The notes under the pieces: model-generated
What the model was told of the DNA's origin: nothing
The model's input: only the letters and a program-made list of their open reading frames with translations
The model's database searches: none
Program-made: the position numbers and the translations under genes
From: DASVCZ01 sp036381335
GTDB taxonomy: Bacteria; Patescibacteriota; Microgenomatia; UBA1400; PJMF01
DNA length: 19,632 nt
Reading direction: 5' to 3'
Assembly: GCA_036381335.1 (NCBI GenBank)
Contig: DASVCZ010000014.1
Location: forward strand, 1-19,632
Shown: positions 1 to 6,016 of the stretch, piece by piece
Layout: every line of letters starts with the position of its first letter
Numbering within the stretch: position 1 is the stretch's first letter

Positions 1-170
1 AAAAGTAAACTTCCTAATAAACCCAGAAGAACTCTAAATAACTTTTCTATAAATAAGACGTTATCCATATATGCTTGTTGAACTATTGAAACTGCAGCCA
101 TTCCTTTGGCTAAATCTAGAAAGTATTCTACTAATGAATCAATTTGCTTATCAGAAAATATTAACTTCAT
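1..170 (-). CDS. Hypothetical small protein, 3' end cut off by the window edge
   Basis: On the minus strand an ATG at 170 opens a frame that stays open to base 1, giving 56 complete codons and no stop. The peptide begins MKLIFSDKQIDSL and becomes strongly hydrophobic at its visible end (VLLGLLGSLLL), suggesting a membrane segment or a buried helix. No family is recognised. It is divergent from the glycyl-tRNA synthetase leader. No clear Shine-Dalgarno precedes the ATG; a -10-like TACACT (177-182, minus strand) ends six bases before it, so the transcript could be leaderless. The reading frame is convincing because it is open over the full available length in an AT-rich stretch where stops would be frequent, but the product is unknown. 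Confidence 0.5.
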   Translation of the reverse strand, partial: MKLIFSDKQIDSLVEYFLDLAKGMAAVSIVQQAYMDNVLFIEKLFRVLLGLLGSLL

Positions 171-191
171 TGATCTAGTGTAAAGCACAAT

Positions 192-210
192 GGTGGCAAG
201 AAGGTGGCAA
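192..210. repeat. Tandem 8-bp direct repeat between divergent genes
   Basis: GGTGGCAA occurs at 192-199 and again at 203-210, so the copies are 11 bp apart, about one helical turn. It lies between the start of the minus-strand gene at 170 and the plus-strand promoter at 226-234. Same-face spacing would suit a dimeric DNA-binding protein, but no cognate regulator is visible and the repeat may be chance. Confidence 0.3.
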
Positions 211-225
211 AATGCGAGCAATTTA

Positions 226-234
226 TGATATACT
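226..234 (+). promoter_or_regulatory. Extended -10 promoter of the glyQS T-box transcript
   Basis: TGATATACT matches the extended -10 form TGnTATAAT, with TATACT as the hexamer (229-234). No good -35 is seen at the usual distance, as is common for extended -10 promoters. The predicted start is about base 241, exactly where the first stem of the leader RNA begins (GTAAC at 241-245 pairing with GTTAC at 272-276). Confidence 0.55.
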
Positions 235-240
235 GCTTTC

Positions 241-395
241 GTAACGTTGATCGACCTTTGGCCAGTCGGGAGTTACAGACAAATTGAAAGACGCTCCGCG
301 CAGTGGATGACATCGCGAAGCAAGTAGGGTGGAACCATCCGCAGCTAGTCTCCGGGTCCCTACAAGGTATATAGTATACTTTGTGGGGTTTTTTT
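241..395 (+). promoter_or_regulatory. Transcriptional T-box riboswitch, glycine type, with very short Stem I
   Basis: Seen directly: a Stem I candidate (241-245/272-276 and 252-255/265-268); a Stem III candidate (293-300/314-321 with one C-A mismatch); and an antiterminator made of helix 324-329/358-363, a 7-nt bulge TGGAACC (330-336) and helix 337-341/353-357. The bulge is the T-box proper. Its TGGA would pair with a tRNA 3' end UCCA, fitting discriminator U73 as expected for bacterial tRNA-Gly. The competing terminator reuses 358-363. In this family, uncharged tRNA stabilises the antiterminator and allows transcription; here that would raise glyQS when glycine is scarce. The specifier is uncertain: GGC in the terminal loop (260-262) or GGA in the internal loop (269-271). 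There is no room for the long Stem I with elbow-contacting T-loops, nor for Stem II. Confidence 0.88.
358..395 (+). terminator. Intrinsic terminator of the glyQS T-box
   Basis: Bases 358-371 pair with 375-388 over 14 bp, 12 of them Watson-Crick and two G-U, around a 3-nt loop (TAG), followed by seven Ts (389-395). The first six bases of the 5' arm are also the 3' arm of the antiterminator, so the two structures are mutually exclusive. Confidence 0.92.
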
Positions 396-417
396 ATACC
401 TCCACAGGAAAGGCACC

Positions 418-1818
418 ATGCCCAACCAACCTACTTTAGATGAAATTACTTCGCTGGCTAAACGCAGAGGTTTTGCCTATCCCACTTCCGAAATTTATGG
501 TGGATTGGCAAACTCCTATGATTACGGACCGCTGGGAGCTGAACTGCTCCGCAACATCCGCAACTTGTGGTGGCAAACATTTATCACGCGCCGGCCCGAC
601 ATGGTGGGACTTGATTCTGCCATCATGCAACATCCTCAAACTTGGGTGGCATCAGGACACGTCGCTTCTTTTAGTGATCCCCTAGTAGAAGACAAAGTCA
701 CCCATAAGAGATATCGAGCCGATCACTTAATTGAAGCTTGGATTGAAAAATCTGCCGATAAAAATCTGCCCGTGATTATTGTGGAAGATCTCACAGTGAC
801 CGAAATGGCAGCTTTTATTAAAGAACATAACATTAAAAGTCCTGATGGTAATGAGCTAAGCGAACCTAAAGCCTTTAACTTGCTTTTTGAGACCTCCATT
901 GGTGCTGTCAGCGGTGAGAAGTCAATTATGTATCTCCGAGGAGAAACAGCCCAAGGTATTTTTGCTAACTTCAAACAAGTTTTGAACTCCACCCGGGTGC
1001 AATTGCCCTTCGGAGTTGGGCAGTTGGGAAAGAGTTTTCGCAATGAAATTACCACCGGTCAGTTTGTCTTCCGCACCTTGGAGTTTGAGCAAGCCGAAAT
1101 TGAGTACTTCTTTAATCCTCATGAAACCAACTGGGAAGAACTAATGGCGAGCTGGAAAGAAAGCATGTGGTTCTTCATCAAAGACGTGCTGGGCATTAAG
1201 GAAGAGAACCTCCGCTGGCGGCGTCACACCGACAAAGAACGTAGTCATTACAGTAAAGACACCTATGACCTAGACTACAACTTTTCCTTTGGCTGGAAAG
1301 AACTCTGGGGAGTTGCCTATCGGACCGACTACGACTTGAAACAGCATATGGAACATTCCGGTGAAGACTTGCGCTACACTGACCCTTATACCGGTGAGAA
1401 GTTCATTCCTCATGTCATGGAACCGGCGTTAGGTATTAATCGGGCGCTGTTAATGGTCTTGACCGATGCCTACTGGCATGATGAAGCGCGCAATCGAACT
1501 GTCCTCAAGTTAAGTCCCGCCTTAGCCCCTTACAAAGCGGCCATTTTTCCGTTGGTCAAAAATAAACCAGAAATCGTGGACAAGGCTAAAGAAATCTACA
1601 GCCAGTTGAGTCAACACTTCGCTACCGACTGGGACGATCGGGGCAATATTGGGAAACGATATCTCTACCAGGACGAAATGGGAACTCCTTTCTGTATCAC
1701 GGTCGATTATCAGACTTTAGAAGATCAAACTGTTACCGTCCGGGATCGCGATACCACCGACCAAGAACGAATCCCCGTTACTCAGCTCACCACCTACCTC
1801 GAGAATAAAATCAAGTAA
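418..1818 (+). CDS. glyQS: Glycine--tRNA ligase, alpha2 (single-chain) type
   Basis: This 466-residue class II synthetase charges tRNA-Gly with glycine in the cytosol. The N-terminus (LAKRRGFAYPTSEIYGG, then YDYGPLGAELLRNI) is typical of homodimeric GlyRS of the archaeal/eukaryotic/Gram-positive type, not the alpha/beta tetramer. Motif 2 is around residues 204-225 with Arg208 and Glu210 (SFRNE); motif 3 is EPALGINR at 335-342 with the ATP-binding Arg342. The C-terminal part from about residue 365 (LSPALAPYKAAIFPL) is the HGTP-type anticodon-binding domain. The start is set by AGGAAAGG (406-413) just before the ATG. Control is by the T-box immediately upstream. The gene downstream begins 42 bases after the stop and is probably co-transcribed. 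Confidence 0.96.
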   Translation: MPNQPTLDEITSLAKRRGFAYPTSEIYGGLANSYDYGPLGAELLRNIRNLWWQTFITRRPDMVGLDSAIMQHPQTWVASGHVASFSDPLVEDKVTHKRYRADHLIEAWIEKSADKNLPVIIVEDLTVTEMAAFIKEHNIKSPDGNELSEPKAFNLLFETSIGAVSGEKSIMYLRGETAQGIFANFKQVLNSTRVQLPFGVGQLGKSFRNEITTGQFVFRTLEFEQAEIEYFFNPHETNWEELMASWKESMWFFIKDVLGIKEENLRWRRHTDKERSHYSKDTYDLDYNFSFGWKELWGVAYRTDYDLKQHMEHSGEDLRYTDPYTGEKFIPHVMEPALGINRALLMVLTDAYWHDEARNRTVLKLSPALAPYKAAIFPLVKNKPEIVDKAKEIYSQLSQHFATDWDDRGNIGKRYLYQDEMGTPFCITVDYQTLEDQTVTVRDRDTTDQERIPVTQLTTYLENKIK

Positions 1819-1860
1819 GGGTTGCATCTAGCTCCGGTTTTCGAGATACTAAAAGGACTT

Positions 1861-2661
1861 ATGAAAAAACAACAACTCATTATTGCTGGTGTAGTAGTTG
1901 CTCTCTTGCTCATTGTGGGCGGTGGCTTTGCGTTCATGAAAATGAGCGGCGACAAGCCAGCTGAACAAACCCAAGATGAGAAGAAGAAAAAAGTCTCTCA
2001 ACCGGTCAATGTCATTCCAGTGGAAGAAAGACCTTACTTACGAATCGTCCCTGTTGATGGGCGCAATCTCGACTTAGTAGCAGAAGTGATTAAAAAACCT
2101 GCCGATCTTTTAGAATACGAATTAGAATATCAGGCAGGCACTTTGCTCCAAGGGGCATTTGGGGAGCTGGAACTAGACTCATTGCCGGCCACTACTCGCA
2201 TTCTCTTAGGTAGTTGTAGTGCTGGTGGCGCTTGTACCTATCATGAAGATGTAAAAGGTGGCTCACTAGTTACTCGTTATGCCGGTGAAAACGAATACGC
2301 TTTGAAACAAGAGTGGCGTTACCTCGAAAACACAGCTCGAGATACGGGAGTCAGCTCCAAAGATGCTAAGTTCCAACTGGAAGCTCCAGGGTTAGCTCAG
2401 CAACGGGTGATTATTGTTTTTAACAGCCCGGGCTATCCTGAAGGGCTAACTGGCACTCCTGTCTCTGATCCTTACTCACTAGAAACCATGGGCACGTTGT
2501 CGGGAGAAGGGGAGTTGACCATGCGGGCTAACGAAGAGGGTGATCTGACAATCATGGGCTGGGATGGTAGTACGTGGAATGAATTCGAGACCACAGTTGA
2601 TGGCAAAGAAGCTAAAGCGACCGTTGATTTGATGAAGCTGTATGTGGTGGTGAAGAAGTAA
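1861..2661 (+). CDS. Membrane-anchored extracytoplasmic protein of unknown function
   Basis: A 266-residue protein with one N-terminal transmembrane helix (about residues 5-27), a charged linker rich in Gln, Glu and Lys (about 30-47), and an extracytoplasmic domain that appears beta-rich. There is no lipobox Cys next to the helix, so it is an uncleaved anchor rather than a lipoprotein. Two cysteines lie close together, Cys119 and Cys125 (CSAGGAC), and could form a disulfide or bind metal. The ATG at 1861 was chosen over an in-frame TTG at 1822 because AAAGGA sits just upstream and the signal-anchor then begins MKKQQ. It follows glyQS by 42 bases and converges on a minus-strand gene with no clear terminator between. 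No family is recognised. Confidence 0.75.
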   Translation: MKKQQLIIAGVVVALLLIVGGGFAFMKMSGDKPAEQTQDEKKKKVSQPVNVIPVEERPYLRIVPVDGRNLDLVAEVIKKPADLLEYELEYQAGTLLQGAFGELELDSLPATTRILLGSCSAGGACTYHEDVKGGSLVTRYAGENEYALKQEWRYLENTARDTGVSSKDAKFQLEAPGLAQQRVIIVFNSPGYPEGLTGTPVSDPYSLETMGTLSGEGELTMRANEEGDLTIMGWDGSTWNEFETTVDGKEAKATVDLMKLYVVVKK

Positions 2662-2672
2662 TCGAGCAAATA

Positions 2673-2888
2673 TTACAAATACTCCGCCATCGCATCTACA
2701 ATTGTCTTAGCCATTAAAGCACCTAATTGATCTCCAGTCTTCATATATTCAATTATACTTTCAGAAACACCCTTTTCAGCTTCGAGTTTTAATAAGGCCC
2801 ACTGTGTGTTGAGTCGTTGGATTTCTTCTCTGGTTTGTTCTGAAACTAACTCTAATAATTGAGTGTAAATAGTATGAAGTTTTTGCAC
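2673..2888 (-). CDS. Small helical protein, probably the body of a frameshifted gene
   Basis: The 71-codon minus-strand frame starts at GTG 2888 and encodes a charged, Leu-rich helical protein (for example QLLELVSEQTREEIQ), with an acidic and hydrophobic end (TIVDAMAEYL). No family is recognised. The GTG has little ribosome-binding support. Upstream, a consensus promoter and a GAAGGG Shine-Dalgarno lead to an ATG at 2932 in another frame, giving a 26-codon ORF (begins MSVRNERRAIYDVEKC) that overlaps this start. Adding one A to the run of five at 2880-2884 joins both frames into a continuous 86-residue protein. The gene is either frameshifted (natural or assembly error) or a short leader ORF coupled to the GTG start. 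Confidence 0.5.
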   Translation of the reverse strand: MQKLHTIYTQLLELVSEQTREEIQRLNTQWALLKLEAEKGVSESIIEYMKTGDQLGALMAKTIVDAMAEYL

Positions 2889-2966
2889 TTCTCTACATCG
2901 TAAATTGCTCGTCTTTCATTTCGAACTGACATATGACTGCCCTTCATTTATCTGATATGACTTAGA

Positions 2967-2995
2967 AATATATTGCCGTTCAATATTTTTGTCAA
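2967..2995 (-). promoter_or_regulatory. Consensus sigma-70-like promoter of the small minus-strand gene
   Basis: On the minus strand, TTGACA (2995-2990) is followed by a 17-bp spacer and TATATT (2972-2967). This is the best -35/-10 pair in the window. Expected transcription starts near 2960, about 28 bases before the ATG at 2932, with GAAGGG (2945-2940) between. It separates this small gene from the methyltransferase-like pair upstream. Confidence 0.7.
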
Positions 2996-3055
2996 CAGCA
3001 AGCAATATTCCCCAGAGTATCTAGTGATCATTTATATAGTGCTCAAGGAATAGAA

Positions 3056-3643
3056 CTAACCAAACTTAAAGTAATCAAAAGTTGGTAATTTTGAATTTCG
3101 AACTTCTAAATCTTTATTTAGTCGATTCCAACCGGAGTAATTATTAAGAGTTATTGTTCCTTTTGTATTAACTATGAGTATACCTCCGGGAACAGTTTGA
3201 TAAGACAAAAGTTCCAATAATAACTCAACAGTTTCTTGATTAGAAAAAAGATATTCAACTCCGATGGCAGTAATAAATCCGAATGGATTCACACTTTCTT
3301 TAGCACCTTTATCCTCTTTTACTCCAGTTAAAAAAGTGAAAATTCCCTGTTCAATCAAGATAGCTTTAGTTTCAAGCTCAGTCTTTAAATAGTCACTGAA
3401 ATTTCTATCTACTAACATCACTTGCTTATTCGAAATATAACCCATGAGAGAGGCAAGAGTTAATTCACATTGTGCTGATCCCGCTCCTAGTGCCAAAAAA
3501 CTTCCTTCCTTATTAAAAGGTTGATTTATTAGAGTTTGAAGCCTAAACAAAAGCAAATTAGCAAAATTCGCAGGAGTAATATTTTTGAGCACATCTCCTG
3601 AGTGTTTCTTCTGATCAATTATATGTGCTTCTTTGAAGGTCAT
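3056..3643 (-). CDS. Methyltransferase-like Rossmann protein, second of a tandem pair
   Basis: This 195-residue protein resembles a class I SAM-dependent methyltransferase core. A glycine-rich loop LGAGSA (residues 52-57) follows a short beta strand, and an acidic residue Asp79 ends the next strand (VMLVDRNF). A later strand-loop (FITAIGVEYLF) and a PGG turn (VPGGILIVN) match the usual layout. It aligns along its length with its upstream neighbour, so the two are paralogues. The typical Asp/Glu that opens motif I is missing, so catalysis is uncertain. The ATG lies three bases after the neighbour's TAA, which suggests translational coupling. The substrate is unknown. Base composition is visibly more AT-rich than the flanking plus-strand genes. 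Confidence 0.6.
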   Translation of the reverse strand: MTFKEAHIIDQKKHSGDVLKNITPANFANLLLFRLQTLINQPFNKEGSFLALGAGSAQCELTLASLMGYISNKQVMLVDRNFSDYLKTELETKAILIEQGIFTFLTGVKEDKGAKESVNPFGFITAIGVEYLFSNQETVELLLELLSYQTVPGGILIVNTKGTITLNNYSGWNRLNKDLEVRNSKLPTFDYFKFG

Positions 3644-3646
3644 AAA

Positions 3647-4225
3647 TTAGACTCTTTGTAAAATCATCACCACGTCGCTTTCTTGCGATTTGAGATACTT
3701 CCACCCAAGAGCAAGTAAAATATCCTCAGAAGGAAAAAAGTATTGGGGGAAAGCATAAAAAATCCCACCTGGTTTTACAATTTCGGATAATTCAGTTAAA
3801 ACGGCAATCAATACACTTTTATCTCGCAAAAAGTAATCCATACCAAATGCAGTTACCATTGTAAATTTTAAATTGAAAAACTCTTTGTAATTAAAGAGAA
3901 AATTCAGTAAACCAAAAGGAATTACTTTGGCATCCACTGAATCAAATTCTTTCAAATTTTCAAAAATATAATCACCAAATTCTTTATCTAGTAGATAAAT
4001 CTTATTAGCTGAGAAACCAAGTTTATTAGCAAAAGATAATTCAGCGATTGCCCCACCAACTCCACAGGCTAAATAGTTACCTTGCGTTAAGTCCTTTATG
4101 TTATCTCGACAGTAATAACTAATTTTCTCTGCTAGATCTCCCCCTTTATCAGGCCCATTTAAATAAATGTGGTTATCGGGACTTCGAGAGAATCTTTCGT
4201 GTTTTAGCAATTCTAGTTGATTCAT
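3647..4225 (-). CDS. Methyltransferase-like Rossmann protein, first of a tandem pair
   Basis: A 192-residue protein with the same layout as the following gene: glycine-rich loop CGVGGA (54-59), acidic Asp80 at the end of the next strand (IYLLDKEFGDY), strand-loop FTMVTAFGMDYFL, and PGG turn (KPGGIFYAF). The shared spacing from loop to Asp (about 26 residues) and the shared FGDY/FSDY segment show duplication. The ATG at 4225 is preferred to the adjacent in-frame TTG at 4228. No Shine-Dalgarno is present and a TATAAT lies just upstream, so the message may be leaderless. It resembles class I methyltransferases, but motif I has Cys where Asp or Glu is usual. It could equally be a nucleotide- or SAM-binding protein without activity. 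Confidence 0.6.
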   Translation of the reverse strand: MNQLELLKHERFSRSPDNHIYLNGPDKGGDLAEKISYYCRDNIKDLTQGNYLACGVGGAIAELSFANKLGFSANKIYLLDKEFGDYIFENLKEFDSVDAKVIPFGLLNFLFNYKEFFNLKFTMVTAFGMDYFLRDKSVLIAVLTELSEIVKPGGIFYAFPQYFFPSEDILLALGWKYLKSQESDVVMILQRV

Positions 4226-4233
4226 CAAACTAT

Positions 4234-4261
4234 ATTATAGCTCTATATAAGTATTTGTAAA
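4234..4261 (-). promoter_or_regulatory. Promoter of the methyltransferase-like pair, near-leaderless
   Basis: On the minus strand, TTTACA (4261-4256) and TATAAT (4239-4234) are separated by 16 bp. The -10 ends only eight bases before the ATG at 4225, so transcription should begin at or within one or two bases of the start codon. No ribosome-binding sequence fits between. Confidence 0.6.
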
Positions 4262-4351
4262 TAAACTATGGGCTATTCAATTTTCCTTTAAATATTCTTT
4301 GACTAAAGTCCTAGCGCTCATGAGTTTACCCGAACAAACTTGCGGGTTTAC

Positions 4352-4399
4352 TTGACGGCAATCAGTTGGCAAAATAGAGAAGTGGTAAATAATGGTAAA
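4352..4399 (+). promoter_or_regulatory. mraZ promoter with overlapping TGGTAAA repeats, likely MraZ operator
   Basis: TGGTAAA occurs at 4383-4389 and 4393-4399, exactly 10 bp apart, with a related TGGCAAA at 4367-4373. MraZ proteins are known to bind short TGG-containing direct repeats at 10-bp spacing in their own promoter. A promoter fit is TTGGCA (4366-4371), 16 bp, AATAAT (4388-4393), which would place the repeats over the -10. An alternative -35, TTGACG (4352-4357), has only a poor -10 (TAGAGA). A hairpin-forming inverted repeat (4328-4347, ACCCG/CGGGT) lies just upstream. Confidence 0.55.
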
Positions 4400-4413
4400 A
4401 GAGCAAAGAGAGA

Positions 4414-4845
4414 ATGTTTATAGGTTTATACTATCACAATTTGGAAGACAAAGGTCGCCTCTCTCTGCCCAAACCATTTCGAGCTCAGACTAAAAATTGG
4501 ATTGTGACTCGAGGATTAGACGGCGGATTGTTTGTGTTTAAGAAAGAAGACTTTGAACAGAAAATTGCTGAGTTAGCTGAGCGCACCTTCACAAAGAAAC
4601 ATAATCGTGACTTTATCCGGTTAATGGTTAACGAAGCTAAAGAGATTGAGCCCGATAAAAATGGTCGAGTACAACTGCCCGAGTACTTGATAGAATACGC
4701 CGCTCTCGAAAAAGAAGTAGTGGTAGTAGGTAGCTTTACCCACTTGGAAATCTGGGACCGAGATCGCTATCACAAGTACGTTGACAGTTTAGAAGAAAAC
4801 GCCGAAGCAATTGCCGAAAAGCTAACTGATGAACCAGACCGCTAA
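4414..4845 (+). CDS. mraZ: Transcriptional regulator MraZ
   Basis: A 143-residue MraZ, the usual first gene of a dcw cluster. It has two SpoVT/AbrB-type repeats, each with its signature: EDKGRLSLP (residues 11-19) and DKNGRVQLP (81-89). MraZ assembles as a ring-shaped oligomer that binds direct repeats upstream of its own gene, and the TGGTAAA repeats at 4383-4399 are the probable target. Length is normal for the family. The ATG follows a purine-rich AAAGAGAG with adequate spacing. It overlaps rsmH by 17 bases, so the two are translationally linked. Confidence 0.95.
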   Translation: MFIGLYYHNLEDKGRLSLPKPFRAQTKNWIVTRGLDGGLFVFKKEDFEQKIAELAERTFTKKHNRDFIRLMVNEAKEIEPDKNGRVQLPEYLIEYAALEKEVVVVGSFTHLEIWDRDRYHKYVDSLEENAEAIAEKLTDEPDR

Positions 4846-5719
4846 ACACCAACCAGTCATGCTCCAAGAAGCTGTGGACGCGTTGAACGTTGAAGCCAAT
4901 GCTTGGTATGTTGACGCTACCTTTGGCCGAGGCGGACACACTCAAGAAATTCTTAGTCGTGGAGGCAAGGTGATTGCCTTCGATGTCGATCAACAGGCAA
5001 TTGAGTATGGCCAATCGAAGTTCGCTGATCAAATTACTGAAGGCAAACTCAAGTTAGTCAGAGAAAACTTTGACCGCTTGGAATCTACACTCGATCGTGA
5101 CCAAAAAATAAGCGGTATCCTCTTCGACTTCGGGACGAGCGTTGATCAGTTAACAGATGACGAACGAGGCTTCAGCTTTGATTCAGACGCCCCACTGGAC
5201 ATGAGAATGGACAACCGCTTAGGTGTGACCGCTGCTGACCTACTGAATGTACTACCTGAGAAACAACTGGCTGACCTCTTCATTGAGTTCGGCGGCGAGC
5301 ATCAAGCTCGATCCATCGCTAAAGCCATTGTTCAAAATCGAGAAAAGGGCCAACCTCTGACAACAACTCGAGGTTTAGCAGATCTAATTATTCGGACTAA
5401 AGGCCGTCGCGAAGCACTCCATCCCGCTACTAAAGTCTTTCAAGCTTTGCGCATTGCTGTCAATAGTGAACTAGACGCTATTGAAGCTGCCTTGCCTCAA
5501 GCTTGGAATATTTTGCAACCAGGTGGTCGAATAGTCACGATTGCGTTTCATGAAGGAGAAGACAGACCTGTCAAACATATCTTGAAAAAATGGGTGGCAG
5601 AGGGAAAAGGCACCATCATTACCGACAAGCCTTTAACCCCTAGCCCCGCAGAAGTAGCAACTAACCCGCGAGCTCGCAGTGCTAAGCTCCGGATCTTTGA
5701 AAAGGCCAGAGGCCTTTAA
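4829..5719 (+). CDS. rsmH: 16S rRNA (cytosine(1402)-N4)-methyltransferase
   Basis: RsmH (MraW), 296 residues, N4-methylates C1402 in the decoding centre of 16S rRNA using SAM. Recognisable segments are HQPVML (7-12), motif I VDATFGRGGHT (28-38), the acidic FDVD segment ending the next strand, ERGFSF followed by PLDMRMD, KVFQALRIAVNSEL, and the C-terminal NPRARSAKLR. Some normally conserved stretches are changed: DFGTSVDQL replaces the usual LGVSSPQLD, and AFHEGEDRPVK replaces SFHSLEDRxVK. It overlaps mraZ and ends in a GGCC hairpin. These substitutions do not obscure the family. Confidence 0.95.
   Translation: MNQTAKHQPVMLQEAVDALNVEANAWYVDATFGRGGHTQEILSRGGKVIAFDVDQQAIEYGQSKFADQITEGKLKLVRENFDRLESTLDRDQKISGILFDFGTSVDQLTDDERGFSFDSDAPLDMRMDNRLGVTAADLLNVLPEKQLADLFIEFGGEHQARSIAKAIVQNREKGQPLTTTRGLADLIIRTKGRREALHPATKVFQALRIAVNSELDAIEAALPQAWNILQPGGRIVTIAFHEGEDRPVKHILKKWVAEGKGTIITDKPLTPSPAEVATNPRARSAKLRIFEKARGL
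5701..5717. other. GGCC hairpin overlapping the rsmH stop codon
   Basis: AAAGGCC (5701-5707) pairs with GGCCTTT (5711-5717) around a 3-nt loop AGA. On the plus strand it is followed by As rather than Ts, so it is not a forward terminator. On the opposite strand the stem ends in only four Ts. It covers the rsmH stop and sits 11 bases before the ftsL start, where it could affect coupling or mRNA processing. Confidence 0.45.
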
Positions 5720-5728
5720 AAAAATAAA

Positions 5729-6016
5729 ATGAAACACACCTTACTTGCCAGCTACTACATTCTTTTAGCCTTAATCATTGGCGTCAAAGTGGCCGATACC
5801 GTTTACAAAGGCAGCATTACCATTGCTCAAGCTCAAACACTGGAAGTATTGCGAGAAGAGAAAACCAGTTTGCAAAACTCAGTTTCTAGTCTGACTGAAA
5901 CATTAGCCAATCAAACTGCTGTCTCTACTGTCTTAGCTAGCGACCTCACTCAAAGCTTCCAGCCTATCACTCAGCCTGTTAGTATTGAAGCCTCCACCGA
6001 GTTAGCCCAACGATGA
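5729..6016 (+). CDS. ftsL: FtsL-like small divisome protein
   Basis: A 95-residue bitopic protein: one transmembrane helix (about residues 5-22, SYYILLALIIGVKVA), then an extracytoplasmic helical stretch rich in Leu, Glu and Gln (about 34-65) consistent with a short coiled coil. Sequence alone cannot prove homology because FtsL diverges strongly. Size, topology and position between rsmH and ftsI are the evidence. FtsL forms a complex with FtsB and FtsQ that activates the FtsW-FtsI synthase at the septum. The stop TGA overlaps the ftsI ATG (ATGA), so the pair is coupled. There is no convincing Shine-Dalgarno before the ATG. Confidence 0.7.
   Translation: MKHTLLASYYILLALIIGVKVADTVYKGSITIAQAQTLEVLREEKTSLQNSVSSLTETLANQTAVSTVLASDLTQSFQPITQPVSIEASTELAQR

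Noticed and set aside
723..1055. 110-codon minus-strand open frame inside glyQS
   Set aside because: Antisense to the conserved GlyRS catalytic core; a shadow of codon bias.
1822..1860. N-terminal extension of the protein after glyQS starting at a TTG
   Set aside because: The ATG at 1861 has a good SD (AAAGGA) and starts a proper signal-anchor; the extension has neither.
2658..2680. Terminator between the convergent genes at 2661 and 2673
   Set aside because: Only a 5-bp GTAAT/ATTAC pairing with no T-run was found.
4328..4347. ACCCG/CGGGT inverted repeat as a terminator
   Set aside because: Short stem with a bulge and no T-run on either strand; noted only as part of the mraZ upstream region.
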